Source: Medicago truncatula
Taxonomy: Eukaryota; Streptophyta; Magnoliopsida; Fabales; Fabaceae
Assembly (NCBI RefSeq): GCF_003473485.1
Contig: NC_053044.1
Span: 37,948,091-38,012,090, forward strand
Length of the DNA stretch: 64,000 nt
Direction: 5' to 3'
Shown: positions 36,602-49,734 of the stretch, piece after piece
How positions within the stretch are numbered: position 1 is the first letter of the stretch
Layout: each line of letters begins with the position of its first letter
Translations under genes and position numbers: made by a program
The notes under the pieces: model-generated
Seen by the model: only the letters and a program-made list of their open reading frames with translations
Databases searched by the model: none
What the model was told of the DNA's origin: nothing

Positions 36602-38100
36602 ACTTTTCACACTTAGGAAAACCCTGCATATATATTTGATTAGCACCAATGTCCTTATCCTGGATTTCAGCCATAGCGGATTTGCATATGGATCTAACCA
36701 TGCTTGTATTGATGTAAAGCTTGATGTAATCTCATGTACGACATTGTCTTCTGATTTTAGGTAGTTTGGTTATATGGTGTAACGGTCATGCTCATTTTTG
36801 AAACAAGGTGAGGTTTATCCTCTTTATCTGGAAACCATAACCCATTTTTATCATGTATGAGTGCAGGTGCTTAGCAAAATCCCCTAAACTGAATAAAATT
36901 TACCAATTAGAAGTTCTCAGTATGAAGGGATGAACTTTTCCACCCCAAAATGACTTTGGATGTAAAAGTATAAAAAAAAAATTGAGTCATGAGAAAGTAT
37001 ATTTCTGGGCAAAATTATACCTCAAGAAGTATACTTTCTGGAACCATGTGTGGTTTATTAATATGGGGTAAGAAAAGTTGCTCTTAACATTTTAATTGTC
37101 AATAATATTAAAGACATAAAATAAGTCTTTTAAGAGACCTGTTTATGGTTATTACTTGTCATATATTTTGATATAACTTTTAATTTCTTGTTGAATCTTT
37201 TACTAATATATTTTTGAAGCAATGTGAAATATTTTGAGGGAGAATAAGTAAGGAGAAATCTGCACTATGGCTAATTAACCATGCTCTTCGGTTTACTTTT
37301 GAGTTAAAGAAACTCATTCGTCAAATTGACTGAGAGAATTAAAATATTTCAGTTTGTACTCTGCACATAATTATAATCAATTCATCAAAACCTTTTGATT
37401 CGATAAAAAAACAGCACGAACTAAAGCTCCACATACTTTAGTTCAGTGTTTACGATTTTCAAGTTGGATTCTTTGTCAAATGTGGTTTTTTTCCCCCTTC
37501 TTAATTGACAATTTGGTTTGTTATTCAACTTATAATCCGTTGTAAACCAGAATTTGCGACCTTGAGCTGCAACACCAACCTTGATAACTTATGAGTTTAA
37601 CTGCTCAAAGAAGAATCTGTCAAAAGGAGAAAAAAAAAAAAAACTTCTCAAAGAAGAAAGATGCGGCATAGTCCCTATTAGTAAGTAGCTTGCTCCTAAG
37701 CGAGCAAAGCTGGATTTTCTTCATCGGATCAAAACCTTGCATATGAGTTTATTTTTCTTCATTAGAGGAAATGGAATGCAGGGATTTGAACATAAAAGAC
37801 AGTTTTTACTGTAAACGATGGATGGAGGAAAGGGACGGGAGAGGAGCCCCGACTTTACATGATAATTTATTTAAAGTGAGCATTGAAGAAAGAATGTTTC
37901 TATAAAAGATTACCATGATACTGTAATTATTGAATGTCACTAATTAACATAACTATCTGAAGCTACATTTCTGACTTGTTCAGACAAACAAATGGGATAT
38001 CACACAATCAAGAGCTTCTTTGCATAGGAATTTATTCTTATAGTAAATGGTAATCCACTAATTGTATATCCAATGATTTGATTTGGAGGTATCAGAGATC
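36602..38100. other. Intergenic spacer
   Basis: No gene or clear repeat seen. The right part is the downstream region of the anthranilate synthase gene. Confidence 0.5.
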
Positions 38101-41100
38101 TTATTTATGAACGAAAGCAGACTCAGCCAAGTCGATGGAGCGAGCAAGACCAGCAGCTTTGTTTTGACATTCTTGGTGCTCATCGGCAGGGTCACTGTCG
38201 GCAACAATACCAGCACCAGCTTGAAGGTAAGCAATCCACTCTTGTCGTTTGTTTAGGTCTTTATACGAGTACATTGTATCGTACCTAGTCCCAGTTGGAA
38301 ATACTATTGTCCTTAGAGCTAGAGCAATGTCCATGTCGCCGGAGAAAGATATATATCCAAATCCTCCGCTATAAGGTCCCCGTCTTGCCACCTCCAATTC
38401 ATCGATTAACTGCATTGCCCTCACCTGCATTTACCAGTTATCGGGTGAGAATGAAGCCAAAGATTGAAATTGACAGGATAATATGTATCAGGGTCACTGC
38501 AAAAGCTTAACATTAGTGTTACATAATGAACAGGCTTTTCAAATTTATGAGGAATTGCATTTGGACTAAAAGGAGTGAAGAAAATTATGAACCTTTGGTG
38601 CTCCACTGACAGTTCCAACCGGCAATGCAGCACGAAGGGCGTCCCAGCAGGTCAAATGGTCTTGCAGCTCTCCCGTAACCTTTTAATATATAATAATAAA
38701 TAACGAATCACATGATAAATATTTTTTGTTGAAACTGAAAATTTCAAGCAATTAAGTATTATCTAGCATTCAGAGTTTATTTAATAAATAAACTATTTTT
38801 CTAGGGAGAGGGGTAGATGTTTGCAGCCACAATATAATAGTGACTCAACAGTGCCTAGTGCTGGTAACTTATTTACAATAAATTTTCTGTCAAAACAAAG
38901 AAGAGGAAAATACGTACAACAAAAAGCCCCCAGTTTCATAGTGCAATGGATAATATAAATAAATACATATATTTTTCAAGGAACACAGACATCTGCAATG
39001 TTACCATTGGATTTTTTTGAAGAATTACATGTATTAATTCAACCAGCAAAGGGAAAATCCAATGAAAATTAGTTTTTCCTAGAAGGATGTAACCAACATA
39101 GTTTCCTTTTGCATAAAAAAACTACAATAGAATAGTTTAAAGCATCAATTAACACTAGATAACAAGGAAATGTTCTCACCGTTGAGCTGATGTGCATCAC
39201 ATGGGAATATCGTTCAACATTCATAAGCTTCTCAACCTTAACAGAACCACTTTTTGCAACCTGCAAACAGAACTTTTGTTAGCATAACCATAGCAGATTG
39301 AAGTACAGAATATGAACTATCTTGAAAACCACAATTAACAAATAAAAAGAAGTGGACCTAATGTTAGCACTGCTTATCAATTTTTTTTTTTTAATCAAAG
39401 CACTATCGAACCCAGTTTTTTTGACCAAAGCAAAGTTAACTATTATCATTAATCAACCAGTGTTCAATACATGAAGGATAAAAATAAAAAATACGGTGAC
39501 TAGCCCAAGAACAGGCCGCCCTAGCTAAGCTATGAGCAACCATGTTCGCTTGTCTCCTAACAAACTTCACCTCGAAGTTGGAATGTAAAGATAACTGAAA
39601 AATAATACTAGGAACAATAGCATAAAATTCCGAATCACCATGGCCCGGAGACGATAGCGCTTGCACTAGAGTAGCTGAGTCGGACTCGAAGACAACCCAG
39701 TTATTAGCTTATATTCATTTATGTAACTTTGAATTTTCATAAACTTCAACTCCAATAGAGATTACAGTAAACATAATATAAGAAACAAGACTGGCAACAT
39801 CTTCTTTAAATAAAAAAATAATAGCACAAACTATTGATAAGATTATAATGTAACATGCTTAACAAATAGGAACATCTATTAAAGTGAAAGTACAAAAAAA
39901 ACCTTTCCAACATCATTGCGCCCCAAATCAACCAGCATTACATGCTCTGCACATTGCTTTTCATCTTTCAAGAGCTTTGCTGATAAACTTTCATCTTCTT
40001 CTGCTGTGTTTCCCCTTTTAGAAGTCCCAGCCAACGGACGATTCACAATCTTATTCTGTTTATAACAAGACCGTCATAACTATTGACTTTTGAATAAATA
40101 GTAGAGTAATTTAATAAACCTGATATTTTTCCCATTAAGATTTGTAATAAACATTGAAGTGACCAAGTATGAAGTGACAATTAATTTAAAAATTAAGTCT
40201 AACTATGAACAAAAACATACGTTCTTTATACGCGCAAGAATCTCTGGACTTGAAGCAACCAAAATACATCCCCTAGCCTGTATAGAAAAGACATGATCAT
40301 CAGCGGATGAAAAAGATGAACCGTAACTTTCTCAAATGAAATATTTTTGTGTTGCATAGAAATAAACCTGAAAATAAGTCATATATGGACTTGGATTCAC
40401 AACTCTCAATGCTCTATAAACTTCAAATGGATCAGCGAAGGTTCTCCTTTCAAATCTCTGACTTAATACAATCTGGAAAATATCTCCTGCTTTAATGTGT
40501 TCTTTTGCCTGAAGGACTGCGTCCTTATATGCTTCAGCTGTCATGTTTGATTCCTTTAAAGGTCGACCAAAATGGTGAGTTTGCAAATCCACAGCGCCAG
40601 GAGCCAGCCTCGGGCTAGGAAATGACACTAAATTAATTTTGATTCAAAAAACAACTGCATGGTTAGATAGAGCAACATTCAACAGATAACTTACAGCTTG
40701 TTATCTTGTAATTTGGCCACTAATTTTTTTAATCTTACTGTTCCATCCACGTAAGCGCTCTCAACCGAGGAGTACTGATCAGTCCTCACCCAAAGAATTA
40801 CGTATGCTTTCTGTTGGGCAGAACACAAATAAGAAATTGAATCATCAATGAAGTATTGAAGTAATGAATGAGGCCATCATTATCACATATAAAAATAATA
40901 ATAATGCAACTGAATAATAAATGGATAATTTTGAGACACAAAAATGTTGACTTAATATCCAATGGATTCCGTATCGGTGCTCAGTAAAAATTTCATCTCT
41001 GCAGTAGTCATTTCATGATATCTATCTATTACATGACGATTTCATCATTGTTGTCGATGGCGGTCCATGGTGGAGAGCCGAAATCCCTCCATACCGTCCG

Positions 41101-43045
41101 CTTTTTGGCGCCATCATAGAGGATTATGCTGGAAAGACCTGCAATATCGACCGATATTTACCATTGCGGCGAGCCCAAAAACCGCCACCGATATTTGTCA
41201 TGGAGCCACCATCGCCGATATTCGATAACACTGGATTATATCATTATATGTCCAAAGATGTAAAGAAAAGGAATTTACAAGAACTAATAATTTGAAACAC
41301 TTTCCCTTGTTTAATGAACAAAAATCAAGTAAAAAAATGTAATAAAATCATAATAGCATCGTTTAGCTCATAAAGCATCTGAATCGAGTTTTTCTTAAAA
41401 AAGACAAGAGTATAAACTGCAGTACAAATCCAAAATGCTGAACTGCACATGCACATCACAAGCAGTATACTAGTAGTAGATACCGAATTTCTGCATACAA
41501 AAAACAAGTACCTTCTCCACATGATCAAACACAATCACAGTCTCATAAAGGCTCAGATGGATGTCTGCGAGGTGCCTGTCATCCTTTGGGGCATCTGAAA
41601 AAGGTAGCTTTTTCTTTTCCATAGCGAACTGTGTCATAAGAGAAATAACCTGCCCAACCACCTTGAACAACAACGTAAACTAGTTAACGCTCTGTAGATA
41701 ATATAATAGATGCGAACAAACAAGTTATCAACATTACTCTCTCACACGCGCGCGCGTGCGCTCACACAAGAAGTCGCATAACGACAAATAATGTACTAAT
41801 GCAGAGTGTCGGATTTGGATGACAAAATCTTAAAAGCCTTTAAAGATTTCAACTTCATTTATTATAGTCATCCGAAAAACCCGAAAAAGACATTAATATC
41901 ATGTTTTCTTTTGGTTTTCAATAATTATAGTTGCACTTGCTCAAACTGAAAACATCCTAGCCGTAACAATTTTACATTATCATAAAGTTGTTAATCCTTG
42001 CGTCAATCATGTGTCATATGTCATCAACCTGTCATCCATGCTTTATAAATAATTGATACAGTTATATCCGTCTGGATATTTATTAATTGAATCTTAATTT
42101 GGCATGAGCCCATCTTGGTAAACATGATTTACTATCATCATAGAACTCTTACCACAGAATGCATCTGGAAGTTCGTCACTAAGACATGGTCTCCAATCCT
42201 GTGAGATTTTTCTGGGAATCTCCATAGGATCATCAACAATCTCCTCAGTTAACTGACCAGATTCATGATTCATTACTGTAACCTTATTTTCTTTTGCAAC
42301 AATTTCCATTGCTGGCTGAGCTCCTACAACACTGTAGCGCCCCTGCAATCATTCAAACCCCGGATATATATATATAAACAACCGTAAAATTCAAAACCAT
42401 GAAACTACCAAAACAAAGCACACTCACCACATTGGAACCTTGAAAATTAGGCTCAGCAGACTCAAAAAGAAAACTTGGAGCTTCCCGGTCATTTTCCGTA
42501 ACCAAACTCCGGTAAGCAAGAACAGGAGTAAGCTGATCAGAGAATATACACTGATACAGAGGAATCAAGTTTCCATTTTTTGATGCCTCTATAAACTTCT
42601 TTCTTTCATGAACCTCTTGAGCTGCAAAAATAATAGACCCTTGTTAAAAAATTCCCTCTTTTTCATTTTTCGATGTAAACTCTAAAATTATTGAAAAGTG
42701 AAAATGCATGTTGGGAACCACAATGAGTTTAACAAAATAACGTTGGCACCGTGATTTTGTGCCAAAAACACATCGTGATTCTGCCAAATTCACCGTCAAT
42801 ACAAACATGCTCAAAAAGACTAAAACAAACATTAACTTACCAATGGCTGCAGTTGTCATTGAAGAGGCCTTCAGTTTGACAGGTGAGAGTGAGCTACTAC
42901 CACCCTTTGAAACGCCGGTAAACATCGCCGGAGTAACACGGCTTCCGGAAGGAAGTATAACACGATGAGAGAAGCTCAGGGATTGCATTGAAGAGGATGA
43001 TTTTGCAGTAATAGGGGAAATGGGAAGAGTAGCAGAAAGCATCAT
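38101..43045 (-). CDS. ASA: Anthranilate synthase alpha subunit, 11 exons, with a 2-base frameshift
   Basis: Converts chorismate to anthranilate, the first committed step to tryptophan, in plastids together with a glutaminase beta subunit. Exons on the minus strand: 43045-42841, 42621-42428, 42342-42153, 41661-41512, 40810-40695, 40614-40368, 40277-40221, 40055-39903, 39260-39180, 38679-38593, 38424-38101. All borders are GT-AG. The start gives a Ser-rich transit peptide. Hallmarks are present: the N-terminal region with LLESA-like [12 protein letters not shown] (feedback site area), then [99 protein letters not shown] and [12 protein letters not shown]. Total exon length is 1,804 nt; with 2 nt more it would code for 601 residues, the family length. 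The defect is in exon 4: after SYDTVRY the frame is lost, and it resumes at EKKKLPF two bases out. Confidence 0.95.
39380..39705 (-). mobile_element. LINE fragment (RNase H end) in an ASA intron
   Basis: The minus strand reads [14 protein letters not shown], then [20 protein letters not shown], the C-terminal RNase H-like domain of plant LINEs, ending near a T run at 39381-39393 (poly(A) on the minus strand). It is a 5'-truncated insertion in the ASA intron between exons 8 and 9. Confidence 0.8.
41046..41233. mobile_element. Short inverted-repeat MITE in ASA intron 4
   Basis: A GC-richer island of about 190 bp in an AT-rich intron. The ends CATTGTTGTCGATGG and the complement of the right end (CAGTGTTATCGAATAT) are similar. 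The flanks GATTTCAT and GATTATAT could be a diverged 8-bp target duplication, suggesting a hAT-type MITE. Boundaries are tentative. Confidence 0.45.
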
Positions 43046-45060
43046 GATTGTAGCTTCTTCTTGTTCTATAGTTTGTCAAGTTATTCATGCAATTTTGTCC
43101 CGAGGTGTCAAGTTTCAATGTACCAGAAACATTTAAAGCTGTCTTTGTTACATTTGTGTCAGGAATTACTTTCTCATTGTTATTACAACTAATATAAAGG
43201 TTACAAGGCTATACAGGTAATTACAGTAAATTACAATGGAAACAAATCAATTTTTGATTTATGAACAAACTAATAAATATAATAAGGAGAATTCACAAAA
43301 AGGAATATTTATTTTTTTACAGTAAAATATTACATTATGATAAAATAGTATAAAATACATTGTTTTGCCACTTTTTTGTTACATTTTATTTTACCTTTTT
43401 TATTTTATTTTTGTTTTAAAGAAAGAAAAAAAAAGTCAAATCTTTTCCATATCTTGATAGTGTGGAGTCATTGAATTTTGAATAAATTTATTAAATGGTT
43501 AAATTAAGACTTTTTAGTCTTTTTTGTATTGTACGGGGTCTAATCCCAAATAAGAAAATAACATTACGACCACATTTTCCTTAAAAAAAAAAAAAACATT
43601 ACGACGACATTAATCGGGAAAAAACATACACCTTTACGATATTGAAATACAATCGACATCTTCTTTGAAGGAGGGCGTTTAAAATATGTGACGCATGCAT
43701 CACTTTCACATCCGATATTTTTTTTAAGGAACTTTCACATCCGATGTTACCTAGTACATTTGTACATATGTTGGCTTTTCGGAACATATGAATGTTCCGA
43801 ATCTTACCGTCTAACTTGAGCGCAATTGTCTTATTTTCTTCATAAGATTGATGCTCATCACACCACCATTAGTTTCATGCCTAAAATTCTAAACAACAAC
43901 CAAACAATCCATCTCAATTTCAATTCTCGCTATACTTTGACGTCATCTTAATGCAAAGATCCTCGTAAATTCGCCATAATTCAACTATATACACAGTAGT
44001 GATTTCAAGAAATTTTATAAACCCTTCTATTTGGTCATTTTCATATCTCAACATGCAAAATTAGTCTTTTTTTTATGTTAGCCAAACAGTTTCTAAGGGA
44101 AGGTGACCTTGATAGTTTAAAGTTCAATCGAGAAGTAAGTATAGTCCAGTAAGAATATGTTGCTAAAACAATTTAGTCTCCTTATATTCATATAAACATC
44201 AAGACATTCACTAGTAATGTGTAATTATTTTCCTTTTAATCGATAATAATATTAGTTAAATGTCTGGTGGATGAAGGCTTACAAATCTAATTATTGTTTC
44301 TATTATCATTCTTGTTGGTCTAATCCATCTCTATGTATTGGTTATGCTGTTATGTAATCACGAAACTTGGTTGTTTTTTGTTTTGTATCTTGATACTTTG
44401 TTTAGATACTTGTTAGGCACGTCTTTTGTTTGATAGGATTTTTGATATACTGTGTTTTTGGCTTCGTCAAAAAATATATATAGTTATAAATTTTATCAAA
44501 TTATTTAAAAAAAAACTAGATTGTTTGATTGATAATCAATGATAAAATTGGTATAAAAAAAAAGTTAAGAAAATTGTGAAATTGAAAGAAAAAAATATTA
44601 GAACAATATTTAATATCTTTTTATATAAAAATATAAATATTTGAAAATTTTGATTGGTTAATGAAATAAAATGGTGTATATATAACTAGTAAAATTGTAA
44701 AAATATAAAGAAAAAAATAGCACTACAAATTTATAGATATAGATACCACCAAAAATGGATTGATCGATCCAAGTTATAAGGTGTACTTAAGTAAGTGGTC
44801 ATGAGTTCTTGATTCTTATTTATAATTTTTGGGTTAATCAAGTAAAACAGTCCTCCTAAATATATCAACATTTGATTTTAGTCCCTATAAAATATTTTTT
44901 AGGCTTTTCGTCCCTCTAAAATTGTTTATTAACTTGTTATGATATGCTTGACTAGTGGTGTGTACTTATTTATACAAATTTGAAAGTGTTGATAACTACA
45001 TACATTTTCATTTACTACGTGCAAATCTTATAATCATGTTTTTTAACTTTAATTAATTTT
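43046..45060. other. 5' flank of ASA and AT-rich spacer
   Basis: About the first 200 bases should hold the ASA promoter (read on the minus strand); no clear TATA box was found. About 44830-44945 resembles the end of a Mutator-type MITE (TTTTAGTCCCTATAAAATAT). No gene is supported. Confidence 0.45.
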
Positions 45061-45064
45061 TATT

Positions 45065-45720
45065 CTCTGTATGACTCTTTTTTATGTCAAAAAACAGGTA
45101 CAAATAAAGGGCAAAAAATATATGGACATAAAGCTAACCCAACAAAATATAAAATTAATAAATAAACAAGAATAAAAAATTGAAAAGATAAATAAAAGAG
45201 TGTTAATTTATAGAAAAATATTTCTTCATCATTTTTTTAGTTGAAAATATTTCTCAAGAAATAATGGTCGAGAAAAAAATAGTGATAATATACTTTTTAC
45301 TTCCAGATAAAGATAAATTAAAGAGTGTTCATTTATATAAAATATTGGTTATTAATTTTTTTATATAAAAACATTTCAGATATTGATCGAGAAAAAAACA
45401 GTGGTAATATACTTTTTACTATAGATAAAGGAAAAAAATGTCTCGTGAGCATAGCTCAGTTGGTAGGACAATGCATTATTATATGCAGGAGCCGGGGTTC
45501 GAGAACCCTGGACATCCCATTCATTCACCTTATAAGGTGAATTTTAGCCATTAAGCTACCTGACCCAAAAAAAATTATATCGGTCAAAATTTGATTGAAT
45601 TCTTAATTGATTACTATATTTCATATTTATATGTACTTTTGACTAAGGTGTTAGAAGTATTAAGTTTTATAATTACCAAGTTAGTAAAATATTAGTGCAT
45701 CGTGTTAGTTATCGTTTTTC
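45065..45720. repeat. Dispersed repeat, copy 2 (paired with 27230-27745)
   Basis: Closely similar to 27230-27745 through most of its length but interrupted by a SINE at about 45440-45575. Its class is unknown. Confidence 0.55.
45440..45575 (+). mobile_element. tRNA-derived SINE
   Basis: Contains an A-box (TAGCTCAGTTGG, 45452-45463) and a B-box (GGTTCGAGAAC, 45496-45506), then CACCTTATAAGGTGAATTTTAGCCA, and ends TACCTGACCC-A(8). The flanking AAAAAAAT is probably the target duplication. The paralogous repeat at about 27602-27616 lacks it. The tRNA-like head is too diverged at its 3' side to be a tRNA gene. Confidence 0.85.
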
Positions 45721-45954
45721 TTAAGGCAAACGGGTGCATACAGTGAACCATCAAATTTTTCTGTTAGTGAACATGACGTTTTGCAAATACCCTCCTGAAG
45801 TTTTGCACTTATATGCAAAATGCCCCCCGAACTTGAAAATTTTACAGAGGGGGTAAATTGACTAACGTTGTGAAATTTCAGGGGGTAATTGAAGTTTTGT
45901 TAATTTCAGGGAGTAATTGACGAAACTTAAAATTTCAGGGGGGTAATTGTCTAT

Positions 45955-46251
45955 TTACTCATTTGAGGTATGGAGTGTGAAACAGAGTTGATAAGCCAAT
46001 ATTGAACCAAGTGATTACAATGTTCCTAAGCATTGCGATTAAGATCTTCAAGATCAGGTGTGGGAATGGAACCATTGATGAATCCAATTTTGTTCTTCGT
46101 TCTTAAAGCACGCTTCATGGAATGATTCCACGCATCATAATTGGATCCATCAAGTTGGGAAAACGGTGAGAGAAGAAGGAACTTCGCTCGGATGAACAAA
46201 AAATGCAGAATCCTAATCAGGATTTTGCTGTTGATTAGCACGAGGAGCCAT
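45955..46251 (-). pseudogene. Ty1/copia gag fragment
   Basis: From an ATG at about 46251 the minus strand reads MAPRANQQQNPD, then a stop (TAG), then in shifting frames SAFFVHPSEVPSSL, LDGSNYDAWNHSMKRALRTK and NKIGFINGSIPTPDLEDL, typical of the N-terminal gag region of plant copia elements. The match ends at about 45955. The upstream part, about 46260-46620, is probably its leader and LTR edge. Confidence 0.8.
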
Positions 46252-46699
46252 GTGTATGTAGAATCAAGAAAAACAAAGCAAGAATAGAGTAAAATCTTTA
46301 ACAAATTCCAGAAGGAACAAAAAGTGAACGCAGTGCAGAAAATGCAACTGAAAACGATCAAAAAACAAGAGAAAACAAAGATTGAAGATGAATTCAATCA
46401 AGCACAAGTGCAGAAAACATGAAGAATCCTGGAAATGGTGGATGATTAACGATGAAGATGAAGAAGGAAAGAGAAATGCAACAAAATCAGTTAGAAAAAG
46501 GTTAAGGATCGTAACAACTTTCTCCTTCCAGGAGAAGGAATCTGAAGAAGATGAAAATGTATGTAGAATATGATTTTCTTATTACTTGGAACTGAAGGTA
46601 CAATGAGTATTTATACAATGGAAGGGAAACACTACATTGGTACTTAATCACTCTAAACTTAATTGCTTGTGATGCAAGTCATTTCCTCTATGTGTGTAT

Positions 46700-48830
46700 T
46701 ATCCAATAGTTCCACTTCAAAATTCAGATATTACTACATGTTTTATAAGTAATTAAACAAACATATTCAAAGAGAAGAATAATAATACATATTTACTTCT
46801 CCAGAGAATGTGATTGTGAACCATATCACAGGAAGATATTAATCAGTTAAGTAATTCTGGCAATAAAGGGAGCGTCACACAACTATACAAAGTTTGGAAT
46901 GAAATTTTCATATTCAGAAAAACAATAATGATAAATTAATGCGTAAACCTCTTATATAATCCTGTAAATTTTCAAATTAGTAATTATGTATCATAGTAGG
47001 TTAGTTCAAAGCTAGTCTTACTTCATGAGATTTAGATAAACCATCTGAATTGTATCACAAAATTCAACACATTCATACCATTTAAATGAGTGTTGGTACA
47101 TGTGTGCATTGGCATGCATTATGTGACTCCCTTAATCAAAGTTAAGATATAATTTTGAAAAAATAAACTAGCGAGAATGAACAAATAGTGGGAATGCCAC
47201 AGAACATTATCAAGGTTTGGAATGAAAGTTTTTATATTCAGAAAGAAAATAATGAAAAATTAATGAGTAAATCTCTTGCTACATGTTCCTTTATACTGTC
47301 AATATAGTAATATCGTAATTAGAATCATAGTAGGTAAGTGCAAAGCTAGACTTAGATCATGAGATTTAGAGAAACCAACAGAATTGTATCTCAAGTCAAC
47401 AAATACAGGCTATTAAAGTGAGTATCAGTACATGTGTGTATTTGGCATGCAATATGTGACTCCCTTAATCAAATTTAAGATATAATTTTGCAAGAATTTT
47501 TTTTGGGAAAATGAGGGTATGATATCACACATACACCCACCTCTTGTATGTATGTTTCAATGTAACCTTAATAACACACCTCTCGTATCTTTCAATGTAA
47601 CCTTAAAATGGAAAGAACATTAGATATATGAAAATTCCAAAAAGCAAAATATTTGGAAATCTATGGTAATTAAGTTGCTAACACCATCAGCTGCATAATT
47701 TTCCTTACCACATGAAGCAGTTTTAATTTAATGAAGAGAACAATGATATAAATTCAGATAGACTAATGTTAAATTTTTAATCATGTTCCTTTAATGAGTT
47801 TAGTTTATATTTATGAGTTCCCCAACTTTGTTCTTTTTATTCATACCAGCATATCACCATTATAACATATAGACTTCAAAGGACCATACCTTTTTGCAAT
47901 GGATGTGTCGTTTTCAACGACAACATCTGAGGCATTTCTGATTGTATCTTCTTCATCTGAGAGAATATCATTCAAGCTTGGAAGATACACATTGTCCATA
48001 AACGCAGGCGAAATTGAATCAGGCATTGGTTCGTGTTTGTTGTGTTCCCAGGAAGCATCTTTCTTATGATGCAATGCCCAATGAATATGTGAGATGCCGT
48101 TTTTTTTTCGAGGCTTCCAAATCCACTATGTAGAAAGCATACATCGTTATATCAGCATAATAAATTGGGTTAGATAAGAATCAAATACTTCTACGCAGAA
48201 ACTGAGCTATTTTACAATTAAAGCACATAAATACCTTTTGTGAGATTGGGAAGCTTGAGTTCTTCACCATCCTGATTGCATCCTCCCCTAAGCTTTCATC
48301 ACACACAGGACAAATCTGATATAGGAACAGTGAAGCATTCATTTCGATATCAAATTTCAAATATAATCAAGTACAATACCTATGTTAAATATTTAGAAAT
48401 GTCTTGTTTCAATTTTCCTTAGTTTTTGACTAAGATGGTTACTTCATGCTCATCTTTTTATCAAGATCAGGACAAGTGCACTATATCAAACTGACACAGA
48501 AATTTTCTTTTCAATTTCATTAGCAGCTAAGCAAGGACATTCATTTTAACAAATTATAACAATGTCAATAGTCCCATTATCATTCAATCAAGAAATATCG
48601 GAAAAGAAAACCAAATCTAACAAAAACCCAAATAAATACTTCAGTAACAAGTTCTGCTAAACATAAATTATAAAACTCAGGAGGTCATGCCATATTATAT
48701 GCATCATAATCTACCGAACGGTCACGGCTAGTTGAAACTTCAATGTCGAAATCACATACAGGACATTTTACAATCGTTAGATTAACCTCATCCGGATCAA
48801 CTTGATTTGAAACTGAAGTATCTTCTGTTA
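46700..48830 (-). pseudogene. Di19-like pseudogene lacking exons 1 and 5
   Basis: Exon 2 (48826-48692) is open and reads KCPVCDFDIEVSTSRDRSVD, but its donor is GC instead of GT. Exon 3 (about 48314-48235) reads ICPVCDESLGEDAIRMVKN. Exon 4 (about 48100-47890) is open in HHKKDASWEHNKHEP through SIAKR. Exon 5 is missing: the copia remnant begins where it should be. Exon 1 is missing: the trehalose-phosphate synthase palindrome begins there. It is most like intact copy C. Confidence 0.6.
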
Positions 48831-49218
48831 GGTTCAAAATAGATCAGAATCCGAATGTTATTTCTAGAACAAGAACTCCAATTTGCATGACATACAAAGT
48901 AAGTCTCAAAATTATTAAAAAACCGAAAACGAAATGTCTTACACTGATACATATGCACAAAATCACAGAAAAAGAAAGAAATAAATAAAGAAAGAATACG
49001 ATGCTAAGAAGAATGTGAGGCTACATTCCTTTTTTTTTAGATTGAAATCATCCAAATTTTCTCCTAATTGAGAGAATTAGGAGAAAATTTGTTTCAACAA
49101 AGATTTGAAAAGAGTTTGGTTTAGAGGCTTTCATGATAATCTTAATCAGTTTAAAAAACTCCATAACAAGGATGGGATCATGCATTAAACTGCGAAGTTG
49201 AGTAAAATAGTGGAAAGA

Positions 49219-49734
49219 ATGGGATCATGCATTAATCTGGTGGACTTAGTTTCTGCAGATAATATCAATTTCCATCGTAGGCAGAGCAATGATCATGATT
49301 CAAGTGCTTTCTCGCCAGAAGGAATACATTGGAAGATGATAATCATAGCAAATTATCTTGCTCTAAATTCTAAAAAGGATGACATTACTGGTAGATGGTG
49401 TTTTAGTTATGATGAAGATTCAATTTTTAGGCAGTTAAAGGATGGTCTCTCTTCTGATATTGATGTTGTTTACGTGGGATCTCTGAAGGTTGATGTTGAT
49501 AAAAGTGAGCAAGATAATGTTTCCCAGTTGTTGGAGGAATTCAATAGCTTCCCTACTTTTATTCCTTCAGAAATCCAGAAAAAGTTTTATGACGGATTCT
49601 GCAAGAACTATTTGTGGCCTCTATTTCATTACATGTTTCCTATGTATCAGAGTTACTGCAATGGCTTTGATGAGTCACTTTGGCAGGCTTATGTTTCTAC
49701 TAACAAGATATTTGCCAATAAAATTATGTCGTGA
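49219..49734 (+). pseudogene. Class II trehalose-6-phosphate synthase-like N-terminal fragment
   Basis: A 171-codon open frame from the ATG at 49219 (MGSCINLVDLVSADNINFH) to a TGA in the palindrome spacer. It reads like the beginning of plant class II TPS proteins, large proteins with TPS- and phosphatase-like domains thought to be regulatory: IIIANYLALNSKKDDITGRW, SYDEDSIFRQLKDG, VVYVGSL, FPTFIPSEIQKKFYDGF, WPLFHYMFPM and LWQAYVSTNKIFA. The family has about 850 residues; everything after residue 171 is absent. The frame is surprisingly clean for a fragment, so it is recent or under constraint. The opposite strand of 49739-50194 repeats the same sequence with a 1-bp indel and a stop. Confidence 0.85.

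Noticed and set aside
45440..45515. Possible tRNA gene (A- and B-boxes present)
   Set aside because: The sequence does not close into a cloverleaf with an acceptor stem and continues into a SINE body with poly(A).
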